Of a stretch of DNA of 64,000 bases, positions 1 through 10,879 are shown piece after piece. Position 1 is the stretch's first letter, and the number at the start of each line of letters is the position of its first letter. The DNA is taken from NCBI RefSeq assembly GCF_954871325.1, contig NC_088777.1, positions 35,379,366 to 35,443,365 of the forward strand, read 5' to 3'. A model generated the notes under the pieces. The model made no database searches, was not told the origin of the DNA, and saw only the letters and a list, made by a program, of their open reading frames with translations. The translations under genes and the position numbers were made by a program. The stretch comes from Gordionus sp. m RMFG-2023 (Eukaryota; Nematomorpha; Gordioida; Chordodea; Parachordodidae).

Positions 1-1009
1 TATTTGGACAAAATATTTTATAGTTGGTGACAAATAATATAACGGTTAATACAGGTTTCAGTTCAGTTTTGATCCCTGCAAATTGACGCCCACATTTCAA
101 AGTAACAGGTTTCTAATTTTAGGTTTGTCAACCCAGACCCCGACCGTTGTATAAAAAATAAGCTCACGACCATAGTTTTGGATAAAATTCACCCGTCTAT
201 TGATTTAAAAGTGTTAAAGAAAAATTTTGGAATGAAATGTAAAAATGAAATTAGATTGATTCTCTCGAATGACTATATGTCTTCTCATTATAAATAAATA
301 TAAAATAATATTACTCAAAGTAAGCGTTTATGCCATCCGCATCGCAAAAGTGACAGAAAAAGTGATCCCTTCTAAGATGTTTAAACAATTCTTCCTCGTC
401 AAGATACCTATCAATCAAATATAGTTATTTTCAAGAATGCATTGCTAATATATACCTAAAGTTTCCTGAATTCATGTTGATAAAAAAATTTATTTTAGTT
501 CGAATATTTAATATTAGTATATTATAGACAACAAATAAAGGGGGTTAAAAAAGCCTGACTCCAGAGTCTGTAATCAATTAAGGTGTTAAGGAAAAATATT
601 TCAATTTTAATATTAATTATAGGTATAATAGATTTGAAATTAAATACGATCGTTGATTATATGCACCGATACAACTTAACACAGTGAATTTAGAAAGAGC
701 TGATTGATTTTATTATTACATTTAAAAAGAATTGTAATGATCACTTTATGATTTGTGGATTTGTAATGTTTACTTTATTTTAAAATAAAAAGAATATCAT
801 TGAAAATTAATTATGGGGTATCGCCATCAGCGGCGATACTCTTAAATTTAAAATAAAAATATTTGAAAATTTTATATTCCATCGCTAGTTTCTTCCATGA
901 ATTTAACAATGGAACGCTTTTTGTTCATTTACAATTTTGACAGGTATATTTAAATTAATTAGGTGCACGGATACATAAAACAGGAGAAAAGATGAAAAAT
1001 CCTATGTGC
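1..1009. other. AT-rich non-coding stretch
   Basis: I see no coding region or repeat family here. The only compact structure is a perfect 8-bp stem, GTATCGCC and GGCGATAC with a 6-base loop, at 818-839. By position this DNA lies inside or downstream of the ZNF598-like gene on the minus strand, so it may be intron. Confidence 0.5.
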
Positions 1010-1778
1010 GATACGATAATGGCACAAGAACAAACTGGGAAATTTATGGGAAATATATAATTTAGGGATTTATTAAATAAGTATTATGGTATTTAAATTA
1101 ATTTAAGAAAAAGCTTACCTAATGTCATATAACTAGGCCAAATGTCGTTTCGCATAGCATCTTAATGTGTAAAGGTCTAGAATCAATTGGGAGTTGGGGG
1201 ATGTAAAAGGACAGACTAAGAGATTTATGTGAAATATTCAATGTTGAACTTATGAATAGTATCATTTAAGAATATTAAATAAGTATCATGGGGATTCAAT
1301 TTAATTTAAATAAGGCATACCCTAGGTCATACAGTACCAGACCTAATGCCACTCCTAATAGAGATTTGGATATAAAGGACGGGTAGGGGTGCATAAAATG
1401 CAGCAACTGAATAGAACATATAAAATCATAGAAAATGTCGCGTTAAATAGATATTTATTTGAATTAATATAATCCGGATCAGGTGAAGTAGGACGTATAC
1501 TGAAGAAGGATAAATAGTTCAAGTGTATGTAAAGAAATACTGAGAAATTAAGTGAGATAAATGTAAAGCTGATGAAAAGTGTTATTACGAATTTATTAAT
1601 TAAAAATTAACGGGATTCAAGTTAATTAAGGAAAAAGAAGCGTACTTATGTCACAAAGAAGAGTATGAATTCAATAAACATATAATTTATTTGGGCGACT
1701 TACGTGTGGCATACTGAAACTAGGTTAGATGCAAATGTAGGTTAGAAAGATATAAATAAAAACTATATGGATGGTGAT

Positions 1779-1850
1779 AGAAGAGAGGTGACAGGACTCC
1801 TTTATACCTCTACGCCCAATAAAAAACGGAGATTGAATTTTATTAACTTT
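1779..1850 (-). pseudogene. non-LTR retrotransposon reverse transcriptase fragment (left arm)
   Basis: The minus strand reads IQSPFFIGRRGIKESCHLSS, which resembles the reverse transcriptase stretch that normally reads R-G-V-x-Q-G-C-P-L-S-P upstream of the YxDD block. The Q, G and P of that motif have drifted. Its mirror image lies in the right arm at 2125-2202. Only this short block is recognisable, so the clade cannot be given. Confidence 0.45.
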
Positions 1851-2124
1851 GAATGTAGACGAGAGATTTTTAAAGTGGTTGCTAAGGAATTTTACTATAT
1901 AGTCAATACCACTGTCTGGGTAACTTGTACTCATAACTTATTTGTAAGTTATTTTTAATGCCAAGATTGGTCTAAGATAATTTTTAAATTCCAAGCACAT
2001 ATATTGTTAAACAGTAGGTGTCAAGTAGAATTTAGTATACGGTTCTTTATTAATACAATGAAAACTTTAAATGCTACGAAGCTCTGTAGTCATCGAAAGC
2101 AGGGGGGTTTGAGTCGTCTACGGT

Positions 2125-2202
2125 AACATTCAATCTCCGTCTTCTATTGTGCGTAGAGGTGTTAAGTTAGGGTGTGCCCTGTCACCAAGTTTATTAATAT
2201 AA
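2125..2202 (+). pseudogene. non-LTR retrotransposon reverse transcriptase fragment (right arm)
   Basis: The plus strand reads IQSPSSIVRRGVKLGCALSP and then SLLI before a stop. The R-R-G-V-x-x-G-C-x-L-S-P pattern is the conserved non-LTR reverse transcriptase block just before the catalytic YxDD region. It is the better kept of the two mirror copies. Nothing else of the enzyme can be read nearby. Confidence 0.55.
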
Positions 2203-3568
2203 TTATGAACAAAATCATGGATACCTTTGGAGCATTCATAAAAATTAATTATCTCATAAATCATTAGATATACTTACATAAATATCCCTCTTGTTAGAGG
2301 TCGAGCAACATTTATTATTCCTCTTCTATTACCATTCATTTTTATATTTATATCTTTACAACAGGAGTTTGCATCTAACCTTAGTTTTAGTAAGCCACAT
2401 GTAAGTCTCCTAAATAAATTATACCTTTTTTGACATAAGTACGTTTACTTCCTTAATTAACTTGAATCCCGTTAATATTTATTTAATAAATTAATATTAC
2501 TTTTCGTCAACTCTACAATTAAACCAAAATTTCTTAGCCACACTATCACTCTTTCGTTTACACTTGAACCATTTATCCTTCTCCAGTATACGTACTAATT
2601 AACCTGATCCGATTTATACTATTCCCAATAAATACCTATTCTTCAGGACACCTGTTATAGTTTCTATGATCTATAGAGTTGCTGCACTTCACGTACCCAA
2701 TTCGTTTTATATACCAAAATCTCTATTGGATATGGCTTTATGACCTAGTTCTGTATGACCTAGATATGCTTTTTCTTAAATTAACGTGAATTCCCATAAT
2801 ACTTATTTAATAAATTCTCAATAATATTATTTACTCATAAGTTTTATAATAAATCTTTCCCTTAAATTTCTTAGCCCTTTACATCCACCCACACCCAATA
2901 TTCCTGAATCTAGACCTCGACACTTTAAGTGGGTATGCGAAATGAGTTGGCATGGTTGTCATTATGTACTATTTAGCTCATGCATATCCCTAAACCTATA
3001 CCAATATACTTATTCTTCCTTACCTCAACCTTATTTAAGCTCGGCATTTAGCCTGTTTGTGTATGACTATGCGCTTTTCTTAAATTAAATTAGCCTAAAT
3101 AAATGCTTATTTAATAAATTTTCCTTAAATTTCTTATTTTAATCTTATGCCATTATAGTTTTATATCCCTGATTCCAGTGGCGTCACTAGGGGAAGGGGC
3201 GTTAAGGGGCTCGAGCCCCCTGAAGCAAAAATTTTTTTTAATGGCTCCTTAATATCCCCTTGAACAAATAAATTTTTTTGATTGCCCCCTGAATGATTTC
3301 TTTTATAATTCCATTAAGTAATATATAGATTTAATTTTATTATTTAGAAATTAATAAGACTATTTAAATATTTATTAAATGAAATTTGTATCTTGCAAGC
3401 ATAGTTAACTATACCCTCCCAAAAAAACGTGGAAGTCATTCTCTTAATTATTTTTCGTCTTTTTATCATAGTTTGATGGACTTTCTAAATAAAGCGTTGA
3501 TCTGTTATATATATAATGCATAGGGCTATATTTTTTTCGATATTGCTCTGTTCTTGCGAAATTGATTA

Positions 3569-4966
3569 TTAATGCTGTAAACATTTCTAAAAGAATCGAA
3601 CGCTTCGCGTTCAACGTTCATTGATAAAATTCGAAAGCGTTCACGTTTACTTTCAAAAAATAAAGGAACGCGTTCACTTTCGTTCAAAATTTTATGATAA
3701 TTTATTTTTTTAATTTAATAATGTCTTATATTTTTTATCACAATATATTAGGCATGTTAAATAATAATAAAGTTTTATTTTGATAATATAATTATAAATA
3801 CAATCTAATTTAGCAAATAAAAAGATATTTTTATTTATAAAAAAATCTTTCTTAATAATTTTTAATAACAATTATTTTTTCCAACTGATAGACAGGAACA
3901 AATGGCAGTTGATACGGCATTAGCTATACTAAAAACGCGATCTACAGGTGCAGATGAGGGGATTGCGGTATTACATTTAATTAACAACTCTAGGGGTATT
4001 AAAATTTATACTTTATTTCAAAAAATTGAGATAAGTTACCCTCCTCCACCATCCTCTACTTCATCGTCAAAAAAGGATATCTAGAAATTAACAGTTCTTG
4101 CATTATTATTTCTAGGTTTTCAAAGCATTTTTTTCAATAACACTATAAGTTTATTTTTTATAGGTTCATTCTGTGGAAGTTATATCCATGGCCATTGAAG
4201 CTTCTGGATGTATAATTGCAGAAAGAACATATTGATCTTCATATATATGTTCAAATATTTAAAAAAATAAAATATATGTAATTAATTTGATAGTGATAGG
4301 TTATAATACCTTTTATTAATCATATTTAATACTGCGTCTATCAATGGTTGACCATATTTGAGGTCACTAATTTTTTTAATTTTAAAATAACTATCGTTAT
4401 TGTAGAAGTAAAATCCCAAGCATTTTTTCTTCAAATTTAATGATTTTACTTAGTTATACTGTATTAAAATAATTAATATTACAATCAAATGTCGTTTTAA
4501 ATTGGAACTTAAAGATTTTGACACTGATATAATATTTTTGGGCACAGTTTACACTTGCTAAGTATTGAATTAGTTCCTTCAATATAGGATGCTACTGTAA
4601 AATATTTATCATATTTAGCCATGGTAATATTAATTCATATGATTTTGAATTTTCAGAATCAGATGATGATGAAATAATAATATCCATGCTTATGATAATC
4701 TATTAAATTAAAATATAAACAATATATTCAGATTAATAAACTATAATAATGTTGTGTTAAAAAAATTGAAATGTGAAAAAGGAAAAACAGCTGTATAAAA
4801 TATAAGACTTTTTTCTTAAAAAATTGGGATTAACATTATATTTTTCAAGTAAATAAAAATAAAGTGTTTTTAAAATTGAACGAACGTTAAATTCAAACGC
4901 GTTCGTCATAAAAAAGGAACGCCATTCATCATTTTTTCAAAAAAACGAACTTCGTTTACAACACTA
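3569..4966 (-). mobile_element. decayed BED-finger hAT transposon inserted in another hAT
   Basis: The ends are TTAATGCTGTAAAC on the left and GTTTACAACACTAA on the right, an imperfect inverted repeat (TAGTGTTGTAAAC type). Both are followed inward by GAACGC/GCGTTC-rich subterminal repeats (3596-3680 and 4880-4960). Three transposase pieces lie in the right order on the minus strand: a BED finger at about 4480-4580, a Y-V-L-S-A-I-I-H-P-E segment at about 4190-4240 and the dimerisation block at about 3909-3975. A possible target duplication (ATTGATTA / ATTGTTAT) is weak. Confidence 0.65.
3900..4694 (-). pseudogene. hAT transposase relic with BED zinc finger
   Basis: At the N-terminal end the minus strand reads a Ser-rich acidic leader (about 4640-4692), then SKCKLCPK and, after a one-base frame slip, SKSLSSNLKRHL. 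This is the C-x2-C...S-S-N-L-x-R-H-L pattern of a BED zinc finger. The middle holds YVLSAIIHPE, the hAT Y-V-L-A-x-I-L-D-P block. The C-terminal end reads AIPSSAPVDRVFSIANAV, the hAT dimerisation motif (usually A-x-S-x-x-S-E-R-V-F-S-x-A-G). Stops and shifts lie between the blocks, so this is dead. The small plus-strand reading frame at 3902-4084 is the opposite strand of the dimerisation block, not a gene. Confidence 0.65.
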
Positions 4967-5129
4967 ATTGTTATATCTCTATTAAGTCAAGAGTTTGGGG
5001 GATAGTATTCTCAAAATAAGTGTCTAGAAAGGAAGGGGTTATTTGCCTCTTACGTTTTAAGGGAGTAGGAGTAAAAAACATTTTGGCAGATATAAGAGAT
5101 AAAGGGAAAATCTTGACGTGTTATCTAGC

Positions 5130-5262
5130 AGTTTTTCTCTTCGAGATGCTCCATATCATATCTAAAAATATCTCATTTGTGAGTGAGATATAACTATGAA
5201 AATGATTTTTGATTAGTTTTATCTTTGAAAAACTATGTTCCATAGTTGGTCGTCGGATTGTG
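5130..5262 (-). pseudogene. hAT transposase C-terminal dimerisation fragment
   Basis: The minus strand reads RPTMEHSFSKIKLIKNHF and continues toward MIWSISKRK. This is the well-known R-x-F-S-K-L-K-L-I-K-N block near the C-terminus of TTF/ZMYM-type hAT transposases, which mediates dimer formation. The flanking parts of the enzyme are too degraded to follow. It belongs to the outer hAT at 3176-6023, which is read on the minus strand. Confidence 0.6.
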
Positions 5263-6438
5263 GAAAATACACGACAGAAATTATAAATATTCGATATAAC
5301 GGCTCAATCGGTATAAATCTTAACCCAAATTATTTCTATTCTTTTATAAAATGTTGAAAGAAGACCAATATATTTGGGAATGAACTGCTTAAATCTTTGT
5401 TATATTTATTTATTAGAAAACTTGATTCATTATTTAGAATCATCCGAAAGTATTGAAGAATTATATTTTATCTAAATTGTTCATCAACTTGATTAAAGAA
5501 CATCCATTTAATCCACATTAATATTTTTTTCAATTGGTTTAGGGTCCTTTAAATTTCTATATTTTGTCCACTTATCACTATGTAAAACAGGATTGAAGAT
5601 GAGTCACTAAAAAATTTACATCTATCAATAAAAAGGTAATTCGTAATAGGCAACATTTAATTTAATGATAGCAGATATATATTTTTTTTATTATAAGCGA
5701 ATACTTATTTAAAAATTTTATGATTAATAGGAAATGGTATCCTAGATTGGCAAGGTCTCCTTACAAGAATCCGATATATTTACTTTGGTTATATAAGTAA
5801 AATAGCCTTATCAGACTCAAATGAATTCTGACTTATCTTCTTTTCACAATTTGCACAAATATTTACGTTTTATTATTTTCCGTGTTACTAATAACAAATA
5901 GTCCTTCGTAAATATTTCTGTGGAACAGTAGTATTTTAAAAAATTATCTCTTTTCTTTTGGGGTCATTACATTTTCTAAAACCAACCCTCTAGCACTCTA
6001 TGGATCGTCGTGTTAAGCCACTGCAAATAAAATACTGAAAGGTAATTAATTTTTTTTATTATGAATATTTTGGGTATGTACAGTAGAGACCTTCAAAATT
6101 TTTTTCGGCCGGTCCAAGCCTTCCCCGGGGGTAAATGGCCAAGATCAACTTTTTTCAATGGAATTAGAAAATATATTCTAGAACATATATAACGTGCCTA
6201 CAAATTTTTATTAAAATTGAAAGATGTCGGCTCTGAGGTGTTTGAACTGGCATGGAGCCATTAAGAATTTTAAAAGAATAAAATATTTTTACAATTATAA
6301 AATTTCTTTGTGTGTTTTTGTATTAAATATTAATTTTTTAAAGTTTTGGTGAGAGCACTATGTACATGTTTGTTTAAAATGTAATCTTTTTTCAATGGTA
6401 TTTATTTTGGGAATCAATTTGATTTATACAATACTTAC

Positions 6439-6614
6439 CTTCCTTCTACAAAATCCGAGGTGTTACTTTTCTGACCAGTCACCGATTCCAAATTAGCACA
6501 GAATCTGCAAGAAGGGTGCCCTTTTTGAGACGTATCGCCCATACTAGTATCACCTTCGTTCAGATGCCGAGTCAATTCGGGTAAGGTGTAGACTTTTCTC
6601 TCTTGGGTGAAAAG
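6439..6614 (-). CDS. ZNF598: ZNF598/Hel2-like E3 ubiquitin ligase, exon 3
   Basis: The exon encodes LFTQERKVYTLPELTRHLNE followed by a linker and K-G-H-P-S-C-R-F-C. This matches the ZNF598/Hel2 segment that in animals reads roughly I-F-T-Y-E-R-K-W-Y-S-R-K-D-L-x-R-H ... R-G-H-P-L-C-K-F-C, directly after the C-L-x-H-L end of exon 2. It opens after TTATTAG (acceptor, phase 0, matching exon 2) and ends at GAAG|GTAAGT, a strong donor, in phase 2. It stands out from the surrounding AT-rich DNA by its balanced base composition. The residues after C-R-F-C (A-N-L-E-S-V-T-G-Q...) do not follow the usual R-Y-x-D-N-D-E-L-x-K-H-L continuation, so either an earlier donor is used (GTGACT at about 6477-6482) or this copy has diverged. 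Later exons are off the left edge. Confidence 0.8.
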
Positions 6615-6740
6615 CTAATAACGATTTTGCAAAATAAATTTATATATTTTAAAAAAAATTGTCGAGAAATAGTATAGCGTAGTAAAATCAATTAAATATT
6701 TTAAATGCCCTACCAATTTAAGCTTAACAACTGACTAGAG

Positions 6741-6806
6741 GTCTGCATTGGGCGAGTTTTTGGACCATAAGCGGTCTGCATTGGGCGAGTTTTTGGACCA
6801 TAAGCT
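6741..6806. repeat. 33-bp tandem duplication
   Basis: GTCTGCATTGGGCGAGTTTT and the bases after it are repeated once with a 33-bp offset (copies start at 6741 and 6774). It lies just left of the truncated end of the long-TIR element at 6845. The sequence resembles the GGTCTGC-type MITE ends found at 10610 and 11690. Confidence 0.8.
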
Positions 6807-7223
6807 TGCCCACCCATTGTTTTAAAAAAATTTAACCCGCCTACCTAATGAATATTAATAAAATATGTTCAACCAAGTTTCGAGTTCTTGAATATATGAA
6901 ATCTTGTGCATTTCATATATGACGCCAAAAATAATTTCAAAATTTTCTCCACTCAATTTTTTAAAATAATTTGATATTTTTAAAATATTACAAATTATAT
7001 ACAAAATAAAAGTATTATCATCATAAAATAACCCAAAACAATATAAATATTGGATCGGATTTTCTGAAATTGGCATAGCCTTACTTGAATAGAATAGCAA
7101 TAAATGAGTGTTTCAATCAATAAAATAAATAAAAATTGATCAATCATTCAATAACACATGCTCACTATATTGATTCATTTTTTAATTAATTTCTTGGTAT
7201 TTTGATTTCTATTAACAACTAAC

Positions 7224-8830
7224 CCCAAGCTTGGAAAAACTATAGACGAATATACAGTTAAAATTGTACAAGAATTTTATTGTATGGACATCATGCCAGG
7301 CAAGAAAGATTGCGTTTCGATTTTGATCAAAGACGGAAAAAAGAATACCATACAAAAGAGATTAATTTTAGATAATTTGAAAGAAATTTATATATTTTTT
7401 AAAGAAATGAGGTCTGATGTCAAAATTGATTTTTCGAAATTTGCAAGCATTCGCACAAAAAATTATATACTCGTTGGAGGTAGTGGTACACATAATGCAT
7501 GTGTCAACTACTACCAAAATTTTAAATTAATGATCATTGGATCAGATTTACCCAATTTAACCAATGATATGCTGCCCTTTAAAACATACAAACATATTTT
7601 ACACTTAATAATTTGTAATCCGCCTCAACCATCCTATTATATGGGCAAATGTGATAATTGTCCAGGGTCAACACATTTACGCGATCAAATAGAAATATTG
7701 TTTCGTTCTAAAGACATCGAATTTATAACATACAAACAATGGCTATCTGTAGATAGAACCACTCTTGAAACAATAACCAAGCCAGTAGATGAATTTATCA
7801 ATGCCTTTTTTGAAAAAATGGAATCTTTATTACCCCATTCTTTTATTTCAACGCAACAATCGTTTTATCAAAACAATCTAAAATTGAACTTAGACAAAGG
7901 CAAATATTAAATTTTATGTGATTTTTAAGAAAACTATACCTTTATACTTCCTTGAGGATGAAGTACAAAGTTATCATTGGAATAGGGCTCAATCCACTGT
8001 TCACCCTTTTGTTATATATTATAAAACTTGCCAATATTTGTTGCCTATTTGTAATGATATCCGAATCTTTGCAACACAATAAAATAGCAGAATATTATTC
8101 CCAAAAAACATTGGTAAATTTTTTAATAAAATTTGTATGCCAAATAAAATATTTTATTTTCCGATGAATCCGCTGCACAGTATAAAAATCGTAAAAATTT
8201 TATTATTTGCCATCATGAGATGGATTTCGGGGTACAGGCGAAATGACATTTTTCTGCTACAGCACACGGGAAAGTGTTAGTGATGGGATTGGTGGCACTT
8301 TTAAAAGATAAGCCGCTAGAGCTAGTTTACAAAGGCCTTACTCAAAGCAAATAACCACATCATATGAATTGTACGAGTTCGCTAAAGAAAATATTAATCG
8401 CATATATTTTGAATATATGACCAAAAAAATTACAATTACGAAGAACTATTACTCAGGGAAAGATTTTCCAAAACTAAACTTATACCTGGAACACAAAAAA
8501 TTCACATCTTGATTCCAACAGGTCTACATCAATTTAAAAGTAAAATATACTCCAATTCAATAGAAAGCACTATAGAATATTTATCATATAATGATGAAAG
8601 TATAATTTTTAGAGAAATATCAGGATACATAATGTGTGTTTATGATTCTAATTGGTTAGCCTTTGTTTTGGTGAAAAATCAAAAGCAGGAAGAAATATAT
8701 ATAAAGTTTTTACACCCATCCAAACCTTATAATTCCTTTACATTTCCAAGTATAGACGACACTCTTTACTTGCCAAAATGTCATCTTATCATTAGTTTCA
8801 CCGTTAACTGCTACTGGCCGTAGTTAAACA
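7224..8830 (+). pseudogene. Cc8L18.2-like transposase, copy A
   Basis: The N-terminal part (7224-7910) is one open frame with M-P-G-K-K-D near the start, a conserved K-R-L-I-L-D-N-L-K-E-I-Y block, G-G-S-G-T-H, C-N-P-P-Q-P, a C-x2-C pair (CDNC) and Q-W-L-S-V-D-R-T-T-L-E-T. The next conserved block, Q-S-Y-H-W-N-R-A-Q-S-T-V-H-P-F-V at about 7970-8020, is in another frame. The C-terminal part (8509-8823) reads G-Y-I-M-C-V-Y-D...F-L-H-P-S-K-P-x-N-S-F-x-F-P-S-x-D-D. I know this order from repeated proteins in insects and cnidarians, some labelled Cc8L18.2-like; the label is from memory. I infer that it is the transposase because it sits between long TIRs in two copies here. The superfamily is not settled. 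Several frame changes make it inactive. Confidence 0.65.
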
Positions 8831-9497
8831 TTGTCGCCACAAGAAAGTACATCCGCTACCAAAAAATCAGAATCTTTTAAAAGTAAGTTATATATTAGAT
8901 TTTTAAATTTATATTATATCAATGATTTTTAATATTTAGGGCGCCTTATATGAAATGCACAAGATTCTGATTCATATATTCAAGATCTATAAACTTGGTT
9001 GAATATATTTTATTAATATTCATTAAATATATGTTATATAGGCAAAATATTTTATAATAAATTATAAATAAATAATAATTTAAATTTCTTTTATCGATAG
9101 ACAATTTCAATAATTGAATGAAAGACCCATTTATTGTTATTTTCACTTACAAGATCAATAATCCTTTAAATTATATCAAATAGTTTAAGAAAAACCATTA
9201 AAATCAGATTAATAAATAATTTTATACAAAGACGCCCCCTTTCGGGAAAATATTTATACACTTTTTAAACATTTTAATCGATTTTAAGAATGAAGATGGC
9301 CGCGTCTAAGACCAATTTTTTTTATAAATATAAAGGAAGAGTTTAGTAATGTAAATTTTTTTTAAAAATTGAAGGTCGTATTATTTCCAAAAAATCGTTT
9401 TTAGTCCTTATATATTAAATAAAATGGCCGGAAATTATCTAGATTCTTTTTACGTAATTTTGATATTATATTTGTTATTTAAAATTATGCAGTTTTT

Positions 9498-10353
9498 AAG
9501 ATATGCTTAATACTAAATAACATGCGTAATTATATTTTAAAATTGTGATTTGAAGGTTTTTTAAAAAATAAAATTCTTTAGGTTCTGATGTAAGGGCTCT
9601 TGTCTTATCCCCTATATTTTTTAAAAACTTTAAAGTTCCGCTGGCATATGTCCAAGGGAAGAGATGACAATAGGTGTAAAAATATAATTTGTGAATTTGG
9701 AATATTTCATTGTTTTTTTTTCTCGGCTATATCAACCGGATTAGAATTTAAATTTTTTGGGAAAGAAGATACGCATGTGAAGTCCCAAATTAAGGATTTC
9801 CCTAAAGACCAAGGCACGGAAGTTAAGCCATCTGGTCTTAAGCCATCATCTAACGATAAATTTATAAACTCCAGGATGTTTGGTATTCGGGCCCTGGTAA
9901 GAGAACGGCTAATAGCTAAATTAATTGCTGCATGCCTTGCATGCCTGCCTTGACTATATATACAATTTAGACCATGTCTCCCTTTGGAGTCAACTAATAT
10001 TTTACATTTGATGCATGTATGTGGTTGAACAATGTTACATCCAAGTCGATGGCCTATGGCAACTCTTAATTGTTCATCTGATAAGAGGTTAGTTACGACT
10101 TGGTAATGCTTCCAACCATTCATAACCACTAGTACAGTCAGCATTCTGTAATAGTTGAATATACTCCAAAGGGGGGTTAATTTTATTTTTTAAAACAAAA
10201 CCTTCAAATCACAATTTTAAAATATAATTACGCATGTTTTTTGGGAACTTGTAGTCCCACCTCCGTTTTTATATAATATTGTTTTATTTTATATTTGATG
10301 TGATATTTAGTAAATTCATATAATAAAATATAATAACAAAAGATATGCTTAAT
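9498..10353 (-). mobile_element. truncated non-LTR retrotransposon insertion with 14-bp target duplication
   Basis: AAGATATGCTTAAT occurs at 9498-9511 and again at 10340-10353. Copy B of the host element has it once, uninterrupted, at about 19326-19339, so the 828 bp between (9512-10339) are an insertion. A duplication of this length fits target-primed reverse transcription. The insert carries a retroelement ORF on the minus strand. Unusually, its two ends also contain an inverted repeat of about 55 bp (from CATGCGTAATTATATTTTAA near 9520, and its complement near 10180-10240). Confidence 0.75.
9707..10144 (-). pseudogene. C-terminal region of a non-LTR-type reverse transcriptase polyprotein
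   Basis: The 145-residue frame contains, in order, L-S-D-E-Q-L-R-V-A-I-G-H-R-L-G, H-T-C-I-K-C, G-R-H-G-L-N-C, S-Q-G-R-H-A-R-H-A-A-I-N, R-P-D-G-L-T and L-I-W-D-F-T-C-V. This Cys/His-rich module follows the reverse transcriptase domain in a large family of invertebrate retroelements and matches the plus-strand relic at 12220-13484. It has no start of its own and no polymerase domain, so it is a 5'-truncated retrocopy. The exact clade is uncertain. Confidence 0.6.
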
Positions 10354-10609
10354 TTGAATGAAGGCAGATAATAGTAAAAATACGTCATTTTTGCCACTTT
10401 ATACCCTAATATCCAAAAATATAAATATTAGGAGACTAAAATTTTGGCAATTTCTTAATTACATTTATCTTTCTTTGCTTACCAAATTAAAAAAAATAGA
10501 AGGGGATCGGCCGAATCGTGGTTGATTTGTCACGGAATGTCCCAATGCATTAAAAAAATATGGTTCATACTTAAAAATAAAATTTTTATATGAATAACAT
10601 AATGTAATT

Positions 10610-10879
10610 CAGAGACCAGCAGATTCAGCCCTAAGTCCGCCCGTATCGTATTTAAATTTTTAATATACCCTGGCCGGTCCTATAAATTTTTTTTAAATGC
10701 CTGGGCCAGGCTGTATATTTTAAAACCAACTGCCATTATTAGCTATAAAAATAAATATAATAAATTTTAAAAAAAATCGGGCAGAGCCTGAAAATATAAA
10801 ACCCGGGTTGAGCCAGGCCGAAATTTTTTTTTTAAAAAATAGGAGCCGGGCAGTGCAAATGTACTGCTGCAGGTCTCTG
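10610..10879. mobile_element. 270-bp MITE with CAGAGACC termini
   Basis: The sequence starts CAGAGACCAGCAG and ends CTGCAGGTCTCTG, an imperfect terminal inverted repeat. The interior is made of GGC/GCC-rich blocks separated by poly(T) or poly(A), such as GGCCGGTCC and CCGGGTTGAGCCAGGCC. It contains no coding sequence. A shorter relative lies at 11690-11841. The ends look hAT-like; no target duplication is clear for this copy. Confidence 0.65.

Larger units (their letters stand above)
1010..3165. repeat. large imperfect inverted repeat built from non-LTR retrotransposon sequence
   Basis: The left arm (about 1010-1960) and right arm (about 2110-3165) match as reverse complements along most of their length. 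Examples are the segment around AACGGGATTCAAGTTAATTA at 1609-1628 against its complement near 2455-2475, and the GTATACTGAAGAAGGATAAA segment near 1496-1515 against 2571-2590. Each arm also holds degenerate units of about 150-300 bp that carry a TTATTTAATAAATT-like motif. Both arms contain a trace of reverse transcriptase near the centre. It could be two head-to-head non-LTR copies or a rearranged foldback. The arm limits are approximate. Confidence 0.65.
3176..6023 (-). mobile_element. decayed hAT transposon (outer copy of a nested pair)
   Basis: The left end CAGTGGCGTCAC and the right end GTGTTAAGCCACTG form an imperfect terminal inverted repeat (CAGTGGCgTcAC / CAGTGGCtTaAC), a typical hAT end. 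The GC-rich subterminal stretch GGGGCTCGAGCCCCC at 3207-3221 is also usual for this group. A hAT C-terminal dimerisation block is readable on the minus strand at about 5130-5262. A second hAT is inserted at 3569-4966. I found no clear 8-bp target duplication. Confidence 0.65.
6845..10543 (+). mobile_element. long-TIR DNA transposon, copy A (left TIR mostly missing)
   Basis: From 6845 the sequence is homologous to copy B from about 16405 onward, so only the innermost ~85 bp of the left terminal repeat remains. The right terminal repeat (about 8940-10543) is present and ends in the same CGGCCGAATCGTGGTTGATT and GGAATG(T)CCC sequence as copy B. It is interrupted by a retro-insertion at 9512-10339. 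The element carries one transposase gene, now broken, at 7224-8830. Confidence 0.75.

Noticed and set aside
3902-4084. Small plus-strand ORF as a gene
   Set aside because: It is the antisense of the hAT dimerisation block (S-S-A-P-V-D-R-V-F-S) on the minus strand.
7952-8167. 71-residue ORF with hydrophobic stretch as a small membrane protein
   Set aside because: Another frame of the same DNA reads the conserved transposase block H-W-N-R-A-Q-S-T-V-H-P-F-V, so this is a shadow.
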